DNA of 64,000 nucleotides from Rhinopithecus roxellana (GCF_007565055.1 NC_044551.1:95262089-95326088); one strand, 5' to 3'. Counted from the first letter of the stretch, positions 1 to 12,138 are shown. Notes: generated by a model from the sequence alone, not told the origin. Numbers and translations are program-made.

Positions 1-665
1 TTTGCTTAGGATTGCCTTAGATATTTGGAGTCTTTTGTGTTACCATACAAATTTTAGGAATTTTTTTTCTATTTCTGTGAAGGATACCATTGGTATTTTG
101 ATATGGGTTGCACTGGTCTGCAGATCACTTTGACTATTTACGGTCCTTTGACAATATTAATTATTCTCATTCTTGAACTTGAGATTTTTGAATCTTCAAT
201 TTCTTTCATCACTGTTTTGTAGTTTTAATTACAGAAGTCTTTTACATCCTTGCTTCAATTAATTGCCAGGTATTTTAATTTTTATAGCTATTGTAAATAT
301 ACTGCTTTCTTAATTTCCCTTCAGCTAATTTGTTATTGGTATACAGAAATGCTACTGATTTTTGTATGTTCGTTTGTATCTTGCAACTTTACTGAATTTA
401 TTGGTTCCAAGGGATTTTTGGTGGAGTCTCTAGCTTTTTTCTGCATATAAGAAAATGTCATCTGTAACGAAAGACTGTATGACCTTTCCATTGTTAATTT
501 GGATGTACTTTATTTATTCATACTGCCTAATTACTCTGGTGAGGACTTCCAGTACAGTGGTGAAAGTGGGGTTTCTTATCTTTTTCCAGTTCTTAGAGGG
601 AAAACTTTCATGTTTTCCCCATTCAGTATGATGGTTACTGTGGGGCTTGTCATGAAGAAGTCATG
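1..665 (-). mobile_element. Old L1 fragment, ORF2 reverse-transcriptase region
   Basis: The reverse complement reads as diverged L1 ORF2 from after the catalytic region back towards the central RT domain. It is riddled with stops and indels and is cut by the window edge. The next L1 block (1,075-2,277) covers an overlapping part of ORF2, so these are two separate insertions. Subfamily not assigned; an older L1M/L1PB type is likely. Confidence 0.75.
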
Positions 666-1074
666 TTTCCTTGTTTTTTCATGTTTATTATGTGCTTACG
701 TTAACATCTGTACATCTAATGAAATAGTCATTTAACCCAGTTTTATGGAGTAGCTTTCAGAGGGAAAGATTTTTTCCCCATATGGATGTATCTGTCCTAC
801 AGTGTTGGTGGGGTGGAGGACTTTAACTTTGGTTCCGGGTAGGAGCAGTAGTGTAACGTCTATGTAAGTTTTTCAGCTTTTTCAACATTAGCAGTGTCTG
901 CAAATAACACAGTGGTATAGAAGCTGTGGTATGGCTGTGCTAGAGGTGATGATGCTGGGGAAACTAGTTTCCAGGTGCCTGTGTGGTTGGTGTATGAGAG
1001 TGCATGGTGGTTCTACTACAGAGGAAATGGAGTCACGAGTGGCAGCAGCATCAGGCTGTCAGGCTAGTTTTCTT
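666..1074. other. Unassigned stretch between two L1 fragments
   Basis: About 400 bases that I cannot place. The position upstream (in L1 sense) of an ORF2 fragment would suit non-coding or 5' sequence of the same old L1, but I do not recognise it. No credible gene is seen. Confidence 0.4.
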
Positions 1075-2277
1075 CCTTTGCCCATTTTTTAATGAATTTG
1101 TAGTAGTTTTTACATTGTAGTTTTTTAATATTTCTGAATATTAACCATTATCAGACATGTGGTTTTTATTTTTATTTTTTTCTATTCTGTAGGTTGCCCT
1201 TTCACTGTGCTCTTTATTTTACTGCATGGAAGTGTATATGTTTTTAGTTTGATACAGTCTCATATGTCGACTTGACTTTGTTGCCTGTGCTTTTGGTGTT
1301 ATTTACAAGAAATATTTTTTACATATCCAGTGTCATGAAGGTTTTCTCTGCATTTTTTTAAGAATTGTTTTTATATCTTGACATTCTACATAAAGATCTT
1401 TAATACATTTTGATTTAATATTTGTATATAGTGGTAGGTAAGAATCCATCAATTTTATTCTTTTGCATGTGGATATCAAGTTTTCTGAACCCCATTTGTT
1501 TGAAAAGACTATCAGTTCCCTGCTCAGTACTCTTGGCACCCTTATATAAGGTAATATACTGGAGGGTTTATTTCTGGGCACTGCCTTTGGTTCCATTGGT
1601 CAGTATGTCTTTCTTTATGCCACTATGATGCTGCTTTGACTTACTGTAGTTTTATAATATGCTTTGTAATTAGGACATGTAAGGTCTTCAGTTTTGTTTT
1701 TCATTCTTGAGATTGTTTACATATTCAGTGTCCTTTGAGATTCCATGTGAGTTTTAGGATTTTTTAAATATTTCTGTAAAACATAGCAGTGGGATTTTGT
1801 TAAGACACTGCATTGAATCTGTAGATCTCATTAAGTAGTATGACCATTTTAACAATAGTAAGTCTTCCAATACATAACCGTAGATGTCTTTCCATTTACT
1901 TGTGACTTCTTTAATTACTTTTAGCAATATTTTGTAGTTTTAAGTATACAACTGCTTCGCTTCATTGGTTAAGTTTATTTCTCAGTATTGTATTCCTTTT
2001 GGTGCCATTATAATGCGTTTATTTTCTTAATTTTCAGATTGCTCATTGTATGTTTATATAAATGCAACTGACTTTTATGTGTTGATTTAATATCCTGCAA
2101 ATTTGCTAAAGTTATTTTCTGGTTATAACTCTTTTTAATCTTTAGGATTTTCAACATATAAAATTATGCCATCTGTTAAGAGATAATTTTACTATGTCCT
2201 TTCCAATTTGGATGAATTTGATTTGTTTTTTCTTGCCTGATTGCTTTGGCTAGTTTTGAGTACTATGTTTACCATGG
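1075..2277 (-). mobile_element. Old L1, 3' half of ORF2
   Basis: The reverse complement follows L1 ORF2 from the region near its C-terminal third back to the RT core, with many stops. On the plus strand the next segment (2,278-3,645) matches the ORF2/ORF1 junction and ORF1 of an L1M-type element in the order expected for one antisense element. I read both as one old L1 that lost the 5' half of ORF2 at about 2,277. Confidence 0.75.
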
Positions 2278-2607
2278 GAATTACATAAAAGATCTTATCA
2301 TTATAACAATATACACTAAGCTAAAAACAACTTTAATAGCATACAAAAGCTCTCTTTATTTATCCCCCTGTTCCACTTAGTTATTGTCACAAGTTACATT
2401 ATTTTTGTATTGTGTACTCATTAACATTTTATTATAATACTTATTTTTATGCTTTTATATTTATATTCTATCCTAGGATTAAAAGTGAATTGTCTACCAG
2501 CATTACAGTATCAGGATTCTGGATTTGTCTATATATTTACCTTTACCAGAGAGCTTTCTGTTTTTATATGCTTTTAGTTGCTACCTGGTGTTCTTCCATT
2601 TCAACTT

Positions 2608-2872
2608 AATGAGATCACTTGGACTCGGGAAGGGGAACATCACGCACTGGGGCCTATTATGGGGAGGGGGGAGGGGGGAGGAGGGAGGGATTGCATTGGG
2701 GAGTTATACATGATATAAATGATGAATTGATGGGTGCTGATGAGTTGACGGGTGCAGCACACCAACATGGCATAAGTATACATATGTAACAAACCTGTAC
2801 GTTATGCACATGTACCCTAGAACTTAAAGTATAATAAAAAAAAAAAGAAAAAAAAAAAAAGAAAAAAAAAGA
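2608..2872 (+). mobile_element. Young L1, 3'UTR only (severely 5'-truncated)
   Basis: About 230 bases of L1 3'UTR followed by an A-rich tail with two interrupting G bases. It matches the reverse complement of the 3' end of the near-complete L1 at 54,559-54,790 with only a handful of differences, including the same G-rich tract of G4-6 runs (about 2,658-2,690). Both are therefore from one young lineage. No clear target-site duplication is visible. Confidence 0.85.
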
Positions 2873-3002
2873 ATTCCCTTTAGGATTTCTTGTAAGATGT
2901 GTCTAGAGGGAACGAATTTTCTTAGCGTTTTTTGGGAAAATCTGTATTTCTCCTCCATTTTTAAATGACAGTTTTACTGGATGTAGTGTCTGGTTGGCAG
3001 GG

Positions 3003-3371
3003 TGATATGCTTTGACTTTGTCCTCACCCAAATCTCATCTTGAATTGTAGCTCCCATAATTACCACGTCATGGGAAGGACCTGGCAGGAAGTAACTGAAT
3101 CATGAGGGTAGTGGGGGGGTCTTTCCCATGCTGTTCTTGTAATAGTGAATAAGTCTCATGAGATCTGATGGTTTTATAAAGGGGAATTCCCCTACACAAG
3201 CCCTCTTGACTGTTGTCATGTAAGACTTGACTTTGCTCCTCATTTGCCTTCAGCAATGACTGTAAGGCCTCCCCAGCTATGTTGATCTGTGAGTCAATTA
3301 AACCTCTTTCCTTTATAAATTATCCAGTCTTGGGTATGTCTTTATTAGCAGCATGAAAACAAACTAATACA
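3003..3371 (+). mobile_element. THE1 solo LTR (ERVL-MaLR)
   Basis: A 369-bp LTR starting TGATATG and ending TAATACA. It has the THE1 hallmarks: the CCCAAATCTCATCTTGAATTG block near the start and AATTAAACCTCTTTCCTTTA near the polyadenylation region. It is flanked by the near-identical 5-mers CAGGG (2,998-3,002) and CAGAG (3,372-3,376), the 5-bp target duplication expected for MaLR elements with one later change. No internal retroviral sequence, so a solo LTR. Confidence 0.9.
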
Positions 3372-3647
3372 CAGAGTTGTTTAAATTGTTTTTTGAATTC
3401 TTTTATTTTTGTCCTCTTAGCCCTTAGTATATATTATCTCATTGTCTTCTGGCCTGTAAGATTTCTACTGAGAAATCCACTGATAATATTATAGGAACTC
3501 CCTTGTAGTTGATGAGTTGCTCTTCTCTTGAAGCTTTCAAGATCCTCTTTTTGACTTTGATTTTTCACTATTTGCTAATAACTCAATAAGGGTATTTTTT
3601 GTTTTATAGTTGGAGTTCATTGTGTCTCTTTTATATGAAAAAGATAG

Positions 3648-3765
3648 TGAGAACAAGAGCAAGACTGAGAGCAAGAAAGCACGAGTGAGAGAGCATGAGT
3701 GAGAGAGAGAAGAGCACCATGGCATGAAGGCCAGAAAGCAAAGCAAAACAAAACAAAACAAAAAA
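3648..3765 (+). repeat. Purine-rich low-complexity tract
   Basis: GAGA/GAGCAAG-rich sequence ending in four CAAAA-type units. Probably an expanded simple repeat at the end of the old L1. No gene content. Confidence 0.6.
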
Positions 3766-4975
3766 CATGTACTTTTAAGTGGTAGGTTTGGGAAATTCAT
3801 AAAAGAATTTTATGAATTTTCAGACACATTGATCTGATGATAATGAAATTGATAAGTAGTAGGCAATTAAGGTTTGAGAATCATATCCTCCAAAGTATCA
3901 CCAGCTTAGACAAAAATATACTGTAACTTTTGAGACATAAAATAAATCTTGGGTCCTCATGGCTAATAGACAAGAAGTAGGCTGAAAAAGATTCTCAGAT
4001 TCCTTGGAGACATTTTCACTTATGCCTTATCACATGAGTCCAGGGGAAATCTGGAGGAAGAGAAGACTTCCTGGAACCATAGAAAACAAGCAAATGGGGA
4101 GCTGCTCTCAATGAAAATAGAACCAGGGCCCATTGAAGGGGAACCTCCCATTATAATACTAGGGAATACTCATCACATCTGTCAAGAGGATTTCTGAATT
4201 TCTATGGGTCTGTGACTTCTGTGGGGGTCACAGTTTTTCCTTCTCTGAATATGAGTGCAATCTTAACACTTATTCCCTCATGGTTTAATTCAACTAACTT
4301 TCCTTTTGAGACTATAAACCACTAGATTAAGAGGGGCCACATGCCTATCTGATGTGAGACATTTGCACATCACTCTGTAATAAAAAGATCTCTGCACATC
4401 GTCCAAAGATCGTGTACTTTGAGATTGCTTGCATGAGTCGATCGAAATTTTGGATTGTCTTCATTGAAGTGGGAATGAGTGTATTTCTGTGTATGGAAAG
4501 GAAAGTAAACAAATACATGGACAACAGAAGGTGGCCTGTCATTATTCCATTCACTAAATGAAATTATTCCATTCACCAAATATTTCCACCTTTGATTCTG
4601 GGAAAAAAGATAGAATGGCATATCACAGTTATTTTGGTGACAGATGTGCCCATAAGACTAGCAATGTCTCAATAATGTGTGAGCAGACATACCAGATACT
4701 ATTTATAGATGGAAACTCTAAGAGCCAGTGGGGACTTCTTGTACTCTATTCTTCCCTATGATAATAATGTTACAGATGGCAGCTGCTCCCTCATCTGGTG
4801 CCCAAAGTAGACACAAGTGGAGAGGGACCAAGCTGACTATCCTGTAAATCTAGCTGGAATGGAAAAATACGTATTTTTTTTTCTTTTAAGCTAATGAAAT
4901 GTGTAGGCTGATGTTTCATCAGCATCAGCTAGCTTATCTTTATGAATATACAAAGTTAATTTTAATGAATAAACT
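3766..4975. other. Unassigned sequence, no gene seen
   Basis: About 1.2 kb with no recognised repeat or coding signal. A 20-base unit containing ATTATTCCATTCAC occurs twice in a row at about 4,541-4,583. Open frames are short and overlap on both strands. Confidence 0.5.
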
Positions 4976-5851
4976 TGTAATTTTTGTTTTATTTTTTCTT
5001 TTTTACCAACTTAAGTTTAGGGGTATATGTGCAGGATGTGCAGGTTTGTTACATAGGTAAATGTGACCATGGCAGTTTGCTGCACAGATCATTCCATTAC
5101 CTAGATATTAAGCTCAGCATGCATTAGCTATTCTTCCTGATGTTCTCCCTACTCTTTTCCTCCCATCCCTCACCCTCCAACAGGTTCCAGTATGTGTTGT
5201 TTCCCTCGATGTGTCCATGTGTTCTCATCATTCAGTTCCCACTTATAAGTGGGAGTATACTGAATACCATGCAGTATTTGGTTTTCCCTTCCTGCATTAG
5301 TTTGCTGAGGCTAACAGCCTCTGCTCCATTCATGTCTTTGCAGAGGACATGATCTCATTCCTTTCTATAGCTGCATTGTATTTCATGGTATATACATACC
5401 ACATTTTCTTAACCAGTCTATCATTGCTGGGCTTTTAGGTTGGTTCCATATCTTTGCTATTGCGAATAGTGCTGCAATGAACATATGGGTGCATGTATCT
5501 TTGTAATAGAATAATTTGTATTCCCTTGGTTATATACCCATAATGGAAGTGCTGGATCAAATAGTATGTCTGCATCAAGGTCTCTGAGGAATTGCCACGC
5601 TGTCTTCCACAACGGTTAAACTAATCACACTCTCACCAACAGTGTAAAAACATTCCTTTTTCTCCACAACCTTGCCAGCATCTGTCTTTTTTTTGACTTT
5701 TTTAATAGCCATTCTGACTGGTGTGAGATGGTATCTCAAAATACATCATTGCAGTTTTGATTTGCATTTCTCTAATGATCAATAATGTTGAGCTTCTTTT
5801 CATGTTTGTTAGCCACATGCAAAACTAGGCAAAGGACATAAACAGACACTA
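4976..5851 (-). mobile_element. L1 3' end, antisense, with a small 5' inversion
   Basis: The T-rich start (about 4,978-5,004) is the tail. The reverse complement then runs through the L1 3'UTR and the C-terminal quarter of ORF2 to 5,822. The last piece, 5,828-5,851, matches the L1 sense strand (GCAAAGGACATAAACAGACA), so it is inverted relative to the body. Both flanks carry a similar AATAAACTT...TTTTT sequence (about 4,969-4,986 and 5,852-5,868), a plausible imperfect target duplication. Confidence 0.75.
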
Positions 5852-5861
5852 ATAAACTTTA

Positions 5862-6330
5862 GTTTTTGAAACAGTTTTAGGTCTACAGAAAAATTGAGCA
5901 GAAAGTAGAGTTGCTAGAAACCCTCTCACTACTTGGTTTTCCCTATTACTAATATCTTGTGTTAGTGTGGTACATTTGATACAAATGATAAGGTAATATT
6001 TATACCTTAAAATTAACGGAATTCCATAGTTTACAGTAGGGTTCAGGATTTATGTTGTATATTGTATGCATGAAAGTATGACACATGGCAAATGTATGGC
6101 ATGTATCTGATATTTCTTACAGAACAGTTTAACTGTTCTGAAAACTCCCAGCACTCCACCTATTCATCACTTTCTCACCCCTGCCTCCAACCCCTTGGAA
6201 ACCATGGCTTTTACAGTCTCCATAATTTTCCCTTTTCAAAATTTAGTGAAAATTATACAGTATGTCATCATTTCAACTTAGAATCTTTCACGTTACAAAA
6301 TGCATTTAATGAATATTTTATATTAAAGTA
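5862..6330 (-). mobile_element. Old L1M-type 3'UTR, antisense
   Basis: The sequence follows the long 3'UTR of old L1M elements in reverse complement, including the blocks around 'ctacagaaaaattgagcag', 'cactccacctattcatc' and 'ccttggaaaccatggc'. It may belong to the same old antisense L1 as 6,530-8,180, with the microsatellite at 6,456-6,526 expanded between 3'UTR and ORF2. Confidence 0.65.
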
Positions 6331-6455
6331 GAGCCATCCATAATTATACAACCAAAAATGAAACAAATAGTTTCTAAGATTACCCAGAAATTTTTTTTTT
6401 CTTGCATAACCAGATTAACAATTATGAATATTTTCTAATTTCTTAAATCAAAGGA

Positions 6456-6456
6456 G

Positions 6457-6525
<69 letters not shown>

Positions 6526-6526
6526 A
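6456..6526 (+). repeat. (GATA)n(GACA)n microsatellite
   Basis: About 13 AGAT units followed by four GACA units, a compound tetranucleotide repeat that is probably length-polymorphic. It lies inside old L1 sequence. Confidence 0.95.
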
Positions 6527-6529
6527 CTG

Positions 6530-8180
6530 TTTTTATCCATTCATTGATCAATGCACACTTAGGTTGGTTCCATATATTTGCAATTGTAAATTGTGCTGTG
6601 ATAAGTATATGCATGCAGGTGTATTTTTTATATAATGACTTATTTTCCTTTGGGTTGATACCCAGTAATGTGGTTACTGTATTAAATGGTAGATCTACTT
6701 TCTGTTCTTTAAGAAAACTCCATACTGTTTTCCATAGAGTTTGTACTAATTTACATTGCCATCAGCAGTGTATAAGCATTTTCTTTTCACCACATCCATG
6801 CCAACATCTGTTGTTTTCTGAGTTTTTAATAGTGACTATTCTTGCAGTAGTAAGGAGGTATTTTATTGTGATTTTAATTTGTACTTAATTTGTATTTCTC
6901 TGATGATTAGTGACGTTGAGAATTTTTTCATGTCTGTTGGCCATTTTTATTTCATCTTTTGAGGAATATCTGTTCATGTTACCTGTCCACTTTTTGATGG
7001 GACATTTTTTTCTTATTGATTTGTTTGAGTTGCTTGTAAATTCTAGATATTAGTCCTTTGTTGGATGCATAATTTGCAAACATTTTCTCCCATTCTGTGA
7101 GTTGTCTGTTTGCTCTGATGATTATCTTTTTTTTAATTCTTATTTTAAGTTCAGGGGTACAAGTGCAGCTTTGTTACACAAGTAAACTTGCTTCATGGGA
7201 GTGTATTGCACAGATTATTTCATCACTCAGATATTAAGCCTAGTACCCATCAGTTATTTTTCCTGATCCTCTTTCTCCTCTCACCCTCTACCCTCTGAAG
7301 GGGAACAGTGTGTGTCGTTCCCCTCAATGTGTTCATGTGTTCTCATGATTTAGCTCCTACTCATAAGCGCAGACATATGTATTTGTTTTTCTGTTCCTGT
7401 GTTACTCTGATAAGGGTAATGGCCTCTAGCTCCATTAATGCCCCCAAAACAGACACACAGACCAATGGAAGAGAACAAGAACTCAGAAATAAGACTAAAC
7501 ACCTACAACTATCTGATCTTCCACAAAGCTGACAAAAAAAAAGCAACGAGGGAAAGGATCACTTATTTAATAAATGTTTCTGGGATAACGGGCTAGCCAT
7601 ATGCAGAAGATTAAAACTGGACCCCTTCCTTACACCATATACAAAAAGCAACTCAAGATGGATTAAACATTTAAATAGAAAACCCAAAACCACAAAAACC
7701 CTGGAAGACAACCTAGGCAATACCATTGAGGACATAGGCACGGGCTAAGATTTCATGAAGATGCCAAAAGCAACTCCAACAAAAGCAAAAATTGACAAAT
7801 GGGATCTAGTTAAACTAAAAAGCTTCTAATTGTTATTTCTTTTGCTGTACAGAGCTTTAATTAGGTATCTTTTATTAATTTTTGTTTTTGTTGCATTTGC
7901 TTTGGGGGTCCTGGTCATGGTTTCTTTGTCTAGACCAATGCCCAGAAGAGTTTTTACTAGGTTATTTTCTAGAATTTTTACAGTTTCAGGTCTCAGATTT
8001 AAGTCTTTGATTTATTTTGAATTGATTTTTCTATAAGGTGAGAGATATGGATCCAGTTTTAGCCACCTACATGTGGCTAGCCAGTTTTCCCAGCTCCATT
8101 TATTAAATAGGGTGCCCTTTCCCCAATGTTTGTTGTAGGCTTTGCCAAAGACTAGTTGATGGTGTTTTTGCTCTTTATAA
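6530..8180 (-). mobile_element. Old antisense L1 ORF2, host of a younger L1
   Basis: Segments 6,530-7,126 and 7,830-8,180 read in reverse complement as consecutive parts of L1 ORF2 (C-terminal region back towards RT). The younger inverted L1 at 7,127-7,829 interrupts them, and removing it restores the ORF2 order. The frame is broken by many stops. Confidence 0.75.
7127..7829 (-). mobile_element. L1 with 5' inversion (twin-priming type)
   Basis: 7,127-7,445 is an L1 3' end in antisense orientation (tail, 3'UTR, end of ORF2). 7,446-7,829 is L1 ORF2 from farther upstream but in sense orientation. The two pieces meet head to head with the intervening ORF2 missing, the layout left by twin-primed reverse transcription. 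The flanks share an ATTAT/TTATTTCTTTT-like motif (about 7,120-7,133 and 7,831-7,845), consistent with an imperfect target duplication. It sits inside an older L1. Confidence 0.8.
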
Positions 8181-9389
8181 ATTACCCAGTCTAAGATACT
8201 TTGTTACAACAGCTCAAATATATGCTAAAAATGCCTAAGGTATGGATTCATACATACACACAATTTATTAAATAAATATAACCATATATCTACAACACAG
8301 GTCAACACACAACAGAAGGCCCTACTAGATACTATCACTGGCCTAAATTTTGTATTAATCATTTCCTTTAAAAAATCCCATAGTTATTAATCTCTAAATT
8401 ATAATGCCCAGAAGTGCATTTTTGCATTTTACATGAATATAAGTATATTACTTGTTCTTCAGTAACTTGCTTCTAAACTTGCTTCAATAGCGTATTTGTG
8501 AAATGCATTCATGTAATTGAATTTAGCTATATGTTATTTGTTTTCACTGTTAGGTGATATTTCCTGAATATGTAACTGACATCTTTTAATGCATGTTAAA
8601 TGTCATTTAGTAGACATTCTCATAAATAGACCAAAAATTCTACAAGGAAATCTGGACCTGGAAATTACTGACATACAAGCAGTCAATAAAATCCATGGGT
8701 ACAGAAAAGATTGCTTGGAAGGAGTGCATAAAATGAGAAGAGAAGGGTTTGTAGCATTGCCAGGAGACACCAATAGTTAGACAAGGAAACAGAAAGATAA
8801 ACTTGAAAGGGAGCTGTTAGCCAGAAAGAGGGAATATGAAGAATTAAGAATATAAAGGAAGTCCATGATAATGTGACCACAGAGAAGTGAAGTAAGGACA
8901 AAACTGGTATAATTGTTGAATTAGGAGATGTCTGGGGAGTGACTTCACTGGAGTAATGGAGGTAGGTAACAGCCTAATTTCTCTAGGTTGAGGAGTGTAT
9001 ACAATGAATAGTGAAAATAAGAAGAGATCTATTTTTTTAGAAGCTTGCATGTAAGGAGAAAGAGAAATATAAATGAATAATTGAAGCAGGATATTAAGGT
9101 GAGTGTTCTGTATGTTTTGTTTTTAAGACAGAAAAGCCTGAAGCACACTTATGTGCTGGAGAAAAGCCCACTAAAGACAACCAGCCATTGTTATGAGGTA
9201 AAACTGGATGCATTAGCTCTCTGTAGACAGAAAGCACAATACAGAATTAAGACTCAGTCTAAAGATCGCATATATTATTATTGTCATTTTCATGGATTAC
9301 TTTCTAATAAATTGAGATTTCTTCCAATCTAAATACTAAGCAGTCATTTAAGTTTTCAGTATTTTGATTTAGTGATGCTCTTCTGCTTT
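8181..9389. other. Mostly unassigned sequence
   Basis: The first about 40 bases (8,174-8,216, TTATAAATTACCCAGTCTAAG...) resemble the 3' end of a MaLR-type LTR and may be a remnant. The remainder, including a purine-rich part at 8,690-9,060, matches nothing I can name. Open frames are at most 83 codons and unconvincing. Confidence 0.45.
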
Positions 9390-10745
9390 TTTAAAGTTTT
9401 TAAATCAACTTTATTGAATTATCCTGTAATTCTTTAATAATTCAAAGCTAAAATTAATTTTACGTAAAATTAGATGAATTTTGGCAAATATATGTAGTTA
9501 ATTATGTAATGATATAGAACATTCTCACAATCTCAAAAGTTCCCTCTTGTCCTTTTCAATCAATCTACCTGCTCCCTACCCAGGACAATTACTGATCTGC
9601 TTTTTATCCATATAAGTATATTATTGGAGAATCCCATGTAAATTAAATCATACAGGAGAGTATATACTATATACTGCATCTGGCTTCTTTCACTTTCCAT
9701 GGTTATGTGTATCGGCAGTTTGTTCTTGTTTATTATTGATTGGTATGCAATTGAATAAATACGCTGCAATTGGTCTATCCATTTACCAGTTAGAAGGACA
9801 TCTGGCATGTTTCCAGTTTCTAGCTGTTACTAATAAAGCTGAAATGAATTAAAATTCGAACACAAATCTTCGTATGAACACATATTGCTATTTATCTAGG
9901 ATAAATATTTAGAATTGCTAGGTTAAGTTTCTAATTTTGTTAAAAAGAACAAAAGCATTTTTCAAGGTGGTTATTCCACTTTAAGCATTCCCATATGCAA
10001 TTTATGAGAATTCTAGTTGTTCCACATCCTCACCATGCGGTTTTGTCAGTCTTTGTAATTTTAGCCATCTAAAGATGTACAGGTATGTTGTAGTGTATCA
10101 TTACGGTTTTAATTTCCATTTATCCAATGACTAATAACGATGAATAACTTTCTAAGTGTTTATTTTCCATTTGAATATCTTCTTTGGTAAACTTTTTAAT
10201 TACCCATTTTTATCACGGTGTAGTGGTACAATATTATTTACTAGATATTTTCTTCAGATTTTCTACATATTCATATAAACTAATTTATGTTTGTCTATGT
10301 GTGTATAGTTCTATGCAATTTTATCACATGTAGATTTATCAAGATATAGAACTGTTTCACCTCCAAAAATAAACTCTTTATGCTATGTCTCCATAATAAT
10401 ACCCTTCCCAATCTTGGTAATAAACAGTGATTTTTCAAGGAGAAAAAGTTTTAAATTGTTAATTATTTTCTAGTTCATGTTTCTTACGTTGTATTTAGAA
10501 AACTTCTGCCTAACCCAAGATTACTATAAATTTCCTGAGTTTTCTTTGAGAAGTATTTTTTCTTATGATATATATTCTGTAATGCATTTTCAGTTGAATT
10601 TTTTCCTCGAGATATCTTACTCATATTTTTAAATTTATCATTGTGTCTTATATTCTTTATGCTATTCGTTTTTTTAAATTCTCAATTTCACACATTGGTA
10701 GAAAATTTTCCTGCAGCTCTATCAGTTGTTCCAGACATTTTGCAA
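9390..10745 (-). mobile_element. Very old L1 (L1M-type), antisense
   Basis: Highly diverged reverse complement of an L1 3'UTR and C-terminal ORF2: AACTTTATTGAATTAT near the start, a 'gcatctggcttctttcac' block, then 'ggtctatccatttacc', 'tccacatcctcacca' and 'atttccatttatccaatg' in ORF2 order. No frame survives. Confidence 0.65.
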
Positions 10746-10761
10746 CAGTTTATTTTCATCT

Positions 10762-11232
10762 ATAGTGAGTTGAATAATGTCCTCCCCCTAAATTCCTGTC
10801 CACTGTGAAATTAAGAATATGACATCTAGGAATTAGGAATAAGGGTCTTTGGAGATGTAAGTAAAGAAAAGATTCTGAGATAAGATCATCCTGGATTATT
10901 TTAGCTGGACCCTAAATTCAAAGATGAGTATTTTTATACGGGAAAGAAGTGAAGATATAGAAACAGACAAAAAGAAGGCCATAAAAAAATGGAAGCAGAG
11001 TTTGAAGTCATGTAGCTTCAAGCTAAGGATTGCCAAGAACTATCAGAAGCCCCTAAAAGCTAGGAAAGAAACAAAGAGGATTTTCCCTTAGACTCTCCAT
11101 ACAAAAATCAACCCTGCTGACCCTTTCATTTCAAACTTCTGCCCTCCACAACTGTGAGAAAATAAATTTATGTTGTTTTAAGACACCCGGTTTGTAATAC
11201 CTATGTATGGCAGTGCTAGGAAATTAATACAT
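10762..11232 (+). mobile_element. MLT1-like LTR (ERVL-MaLR)
   Basis: An old LTR with the MLT1-type 3' signature: 'acaactgtgagaaaataaat', then a GTTGTTTTAAG block and an AATACA end. The AATAAA inside that block would be the polyadenylation signal. The middle matches the 'agatcatcctggattat' block common in this group. A target duplication is no longer clear. Another MaLR-related LTR is the alternative. Confidence 0.6.
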
Positions 11233-11307
11233 TATGTAGCTATGGCAGCAATTTCCTAACGACAAAAATTCTGGGTTGCTGAGAGATAAAAGAGTACACA
11301 AGGCCTG

Positions 11308-11535
11308 GGTTTTTTGTTTTTGTTTTGCTTTTTAGAGACAGAGTCTCACTCTGTAACCCAGGCTGGATTACAGTGGCACAATCAGAGCTTACTGCAGACT
11401 TGACCTCCTAGACTCAAGCAATTCTCCCGCCTCCGACTCCTTTATAGCTGGGACTACAGGGGCACACCACCATGCTTAGCAAATTTTTTAAAAAATTTTT
11501 TTGTGGAGACAGGGTTTCAATATGTTGTCTAGGAT
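11308..11535 (-). mobile_element. Old Alu, 5'-truncated, antisense
   Basis: Diverged Alu in reverse complement (AGACAGAGTCTCACTCTGTAACCCAGGCTGG through the second monomer to GTTTCAATATGTTG in pieces). The first ~60 bases are missing. A perfect 10-bp target duplication ACAAGGCCTG lies at 11,298-11,307 and 11,536-11,545, so the truncation happened at insertion. AluJ-like by divergence. Confidence 0.9.
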
Positions 11536-11545
11536 ACAAGGCCTG

Positions 11546-11856
11546 TTCTTAAGTTACAATAAAATAAATAACATGAGAGCACAATGGGAACATTTCAGTC
11601 ATGTAATAAAAGTGCATCCAGATCACCTTTGTCAAAACTTATGAGCAGAAATTTTATCACCACAGGATATCTCTCCACTGCAAAGGTAATTAATGATTTG
11701 AAATATCCTGTAGGCCTCACTGTTTTCCACCAGGAATATAGAATAACTTCACATTTCAATGAAGTCAATTTCTCTCTGTTGCATCTCAAATTTCATTTTT
11801 TTTCAGGTTTGAAACAAATGCTACTTAATTTAAAAGTAGAATTATACATTCTATGA
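11546..11856. other. Unassigned spacer
   Basis: About 310 bases with no recognised repeat. A 90-codon open frame runs through it but shows no motif or signal peptide and is opposed by another frame on the minus strand. I do not regard it as a gene. Confidence 0.4.
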
Positions 11857-12138
11857 GCCCAGTATCACCCTGATACAAAAACCAGGAAAGGACATAACAA
11901 AAAAGGAAAAACTATAGAACAATATCCATGATGAACATAGATGCAAAAATACTGCACAAAACACTAGCTAACCAAGTCCAACAGCATATCAAAAAGATAA
12001 TCCACCATGCTTAAGTGGGTTTCATACCACGGATGCAGGAATGGTTTAACATATGTAAGTCAATAAATGTGATACACACATAAACAGAATTAAAAACAAA
12101 AATTTCATGATCATCTTGATAGACACAGAAAAAAACAT

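Larger units (their letters stand above)
2278..3645 (-). mobile_element. Old L1M-type ORF1 and inter-ORF region, interrupted twice
   Basis: The segments 2,278-2,607, 2,873-3,002 and 3,372-3,645 read in reverse complement as the inter-ORF region and ORF1 of an old L1M. Two younger insertions split it: a short L1 3' end (2,608-2,872) and a THE1 LTR (3,003-3,371). Removing both joins the old L1 without a visible gap. No open frame survives. Confidence 0.65.

Noticed and set aside
6456..6526. Possible CRISPR-like repeat array
   Set aside because: Plain tetranucleotide microsatellite without spacers.
11584..11856. 90-codon frame beside the L1 at 11.86 kb
   Set aside because: Opposed by a frame on the other strand, no motif, weak composition evidence.
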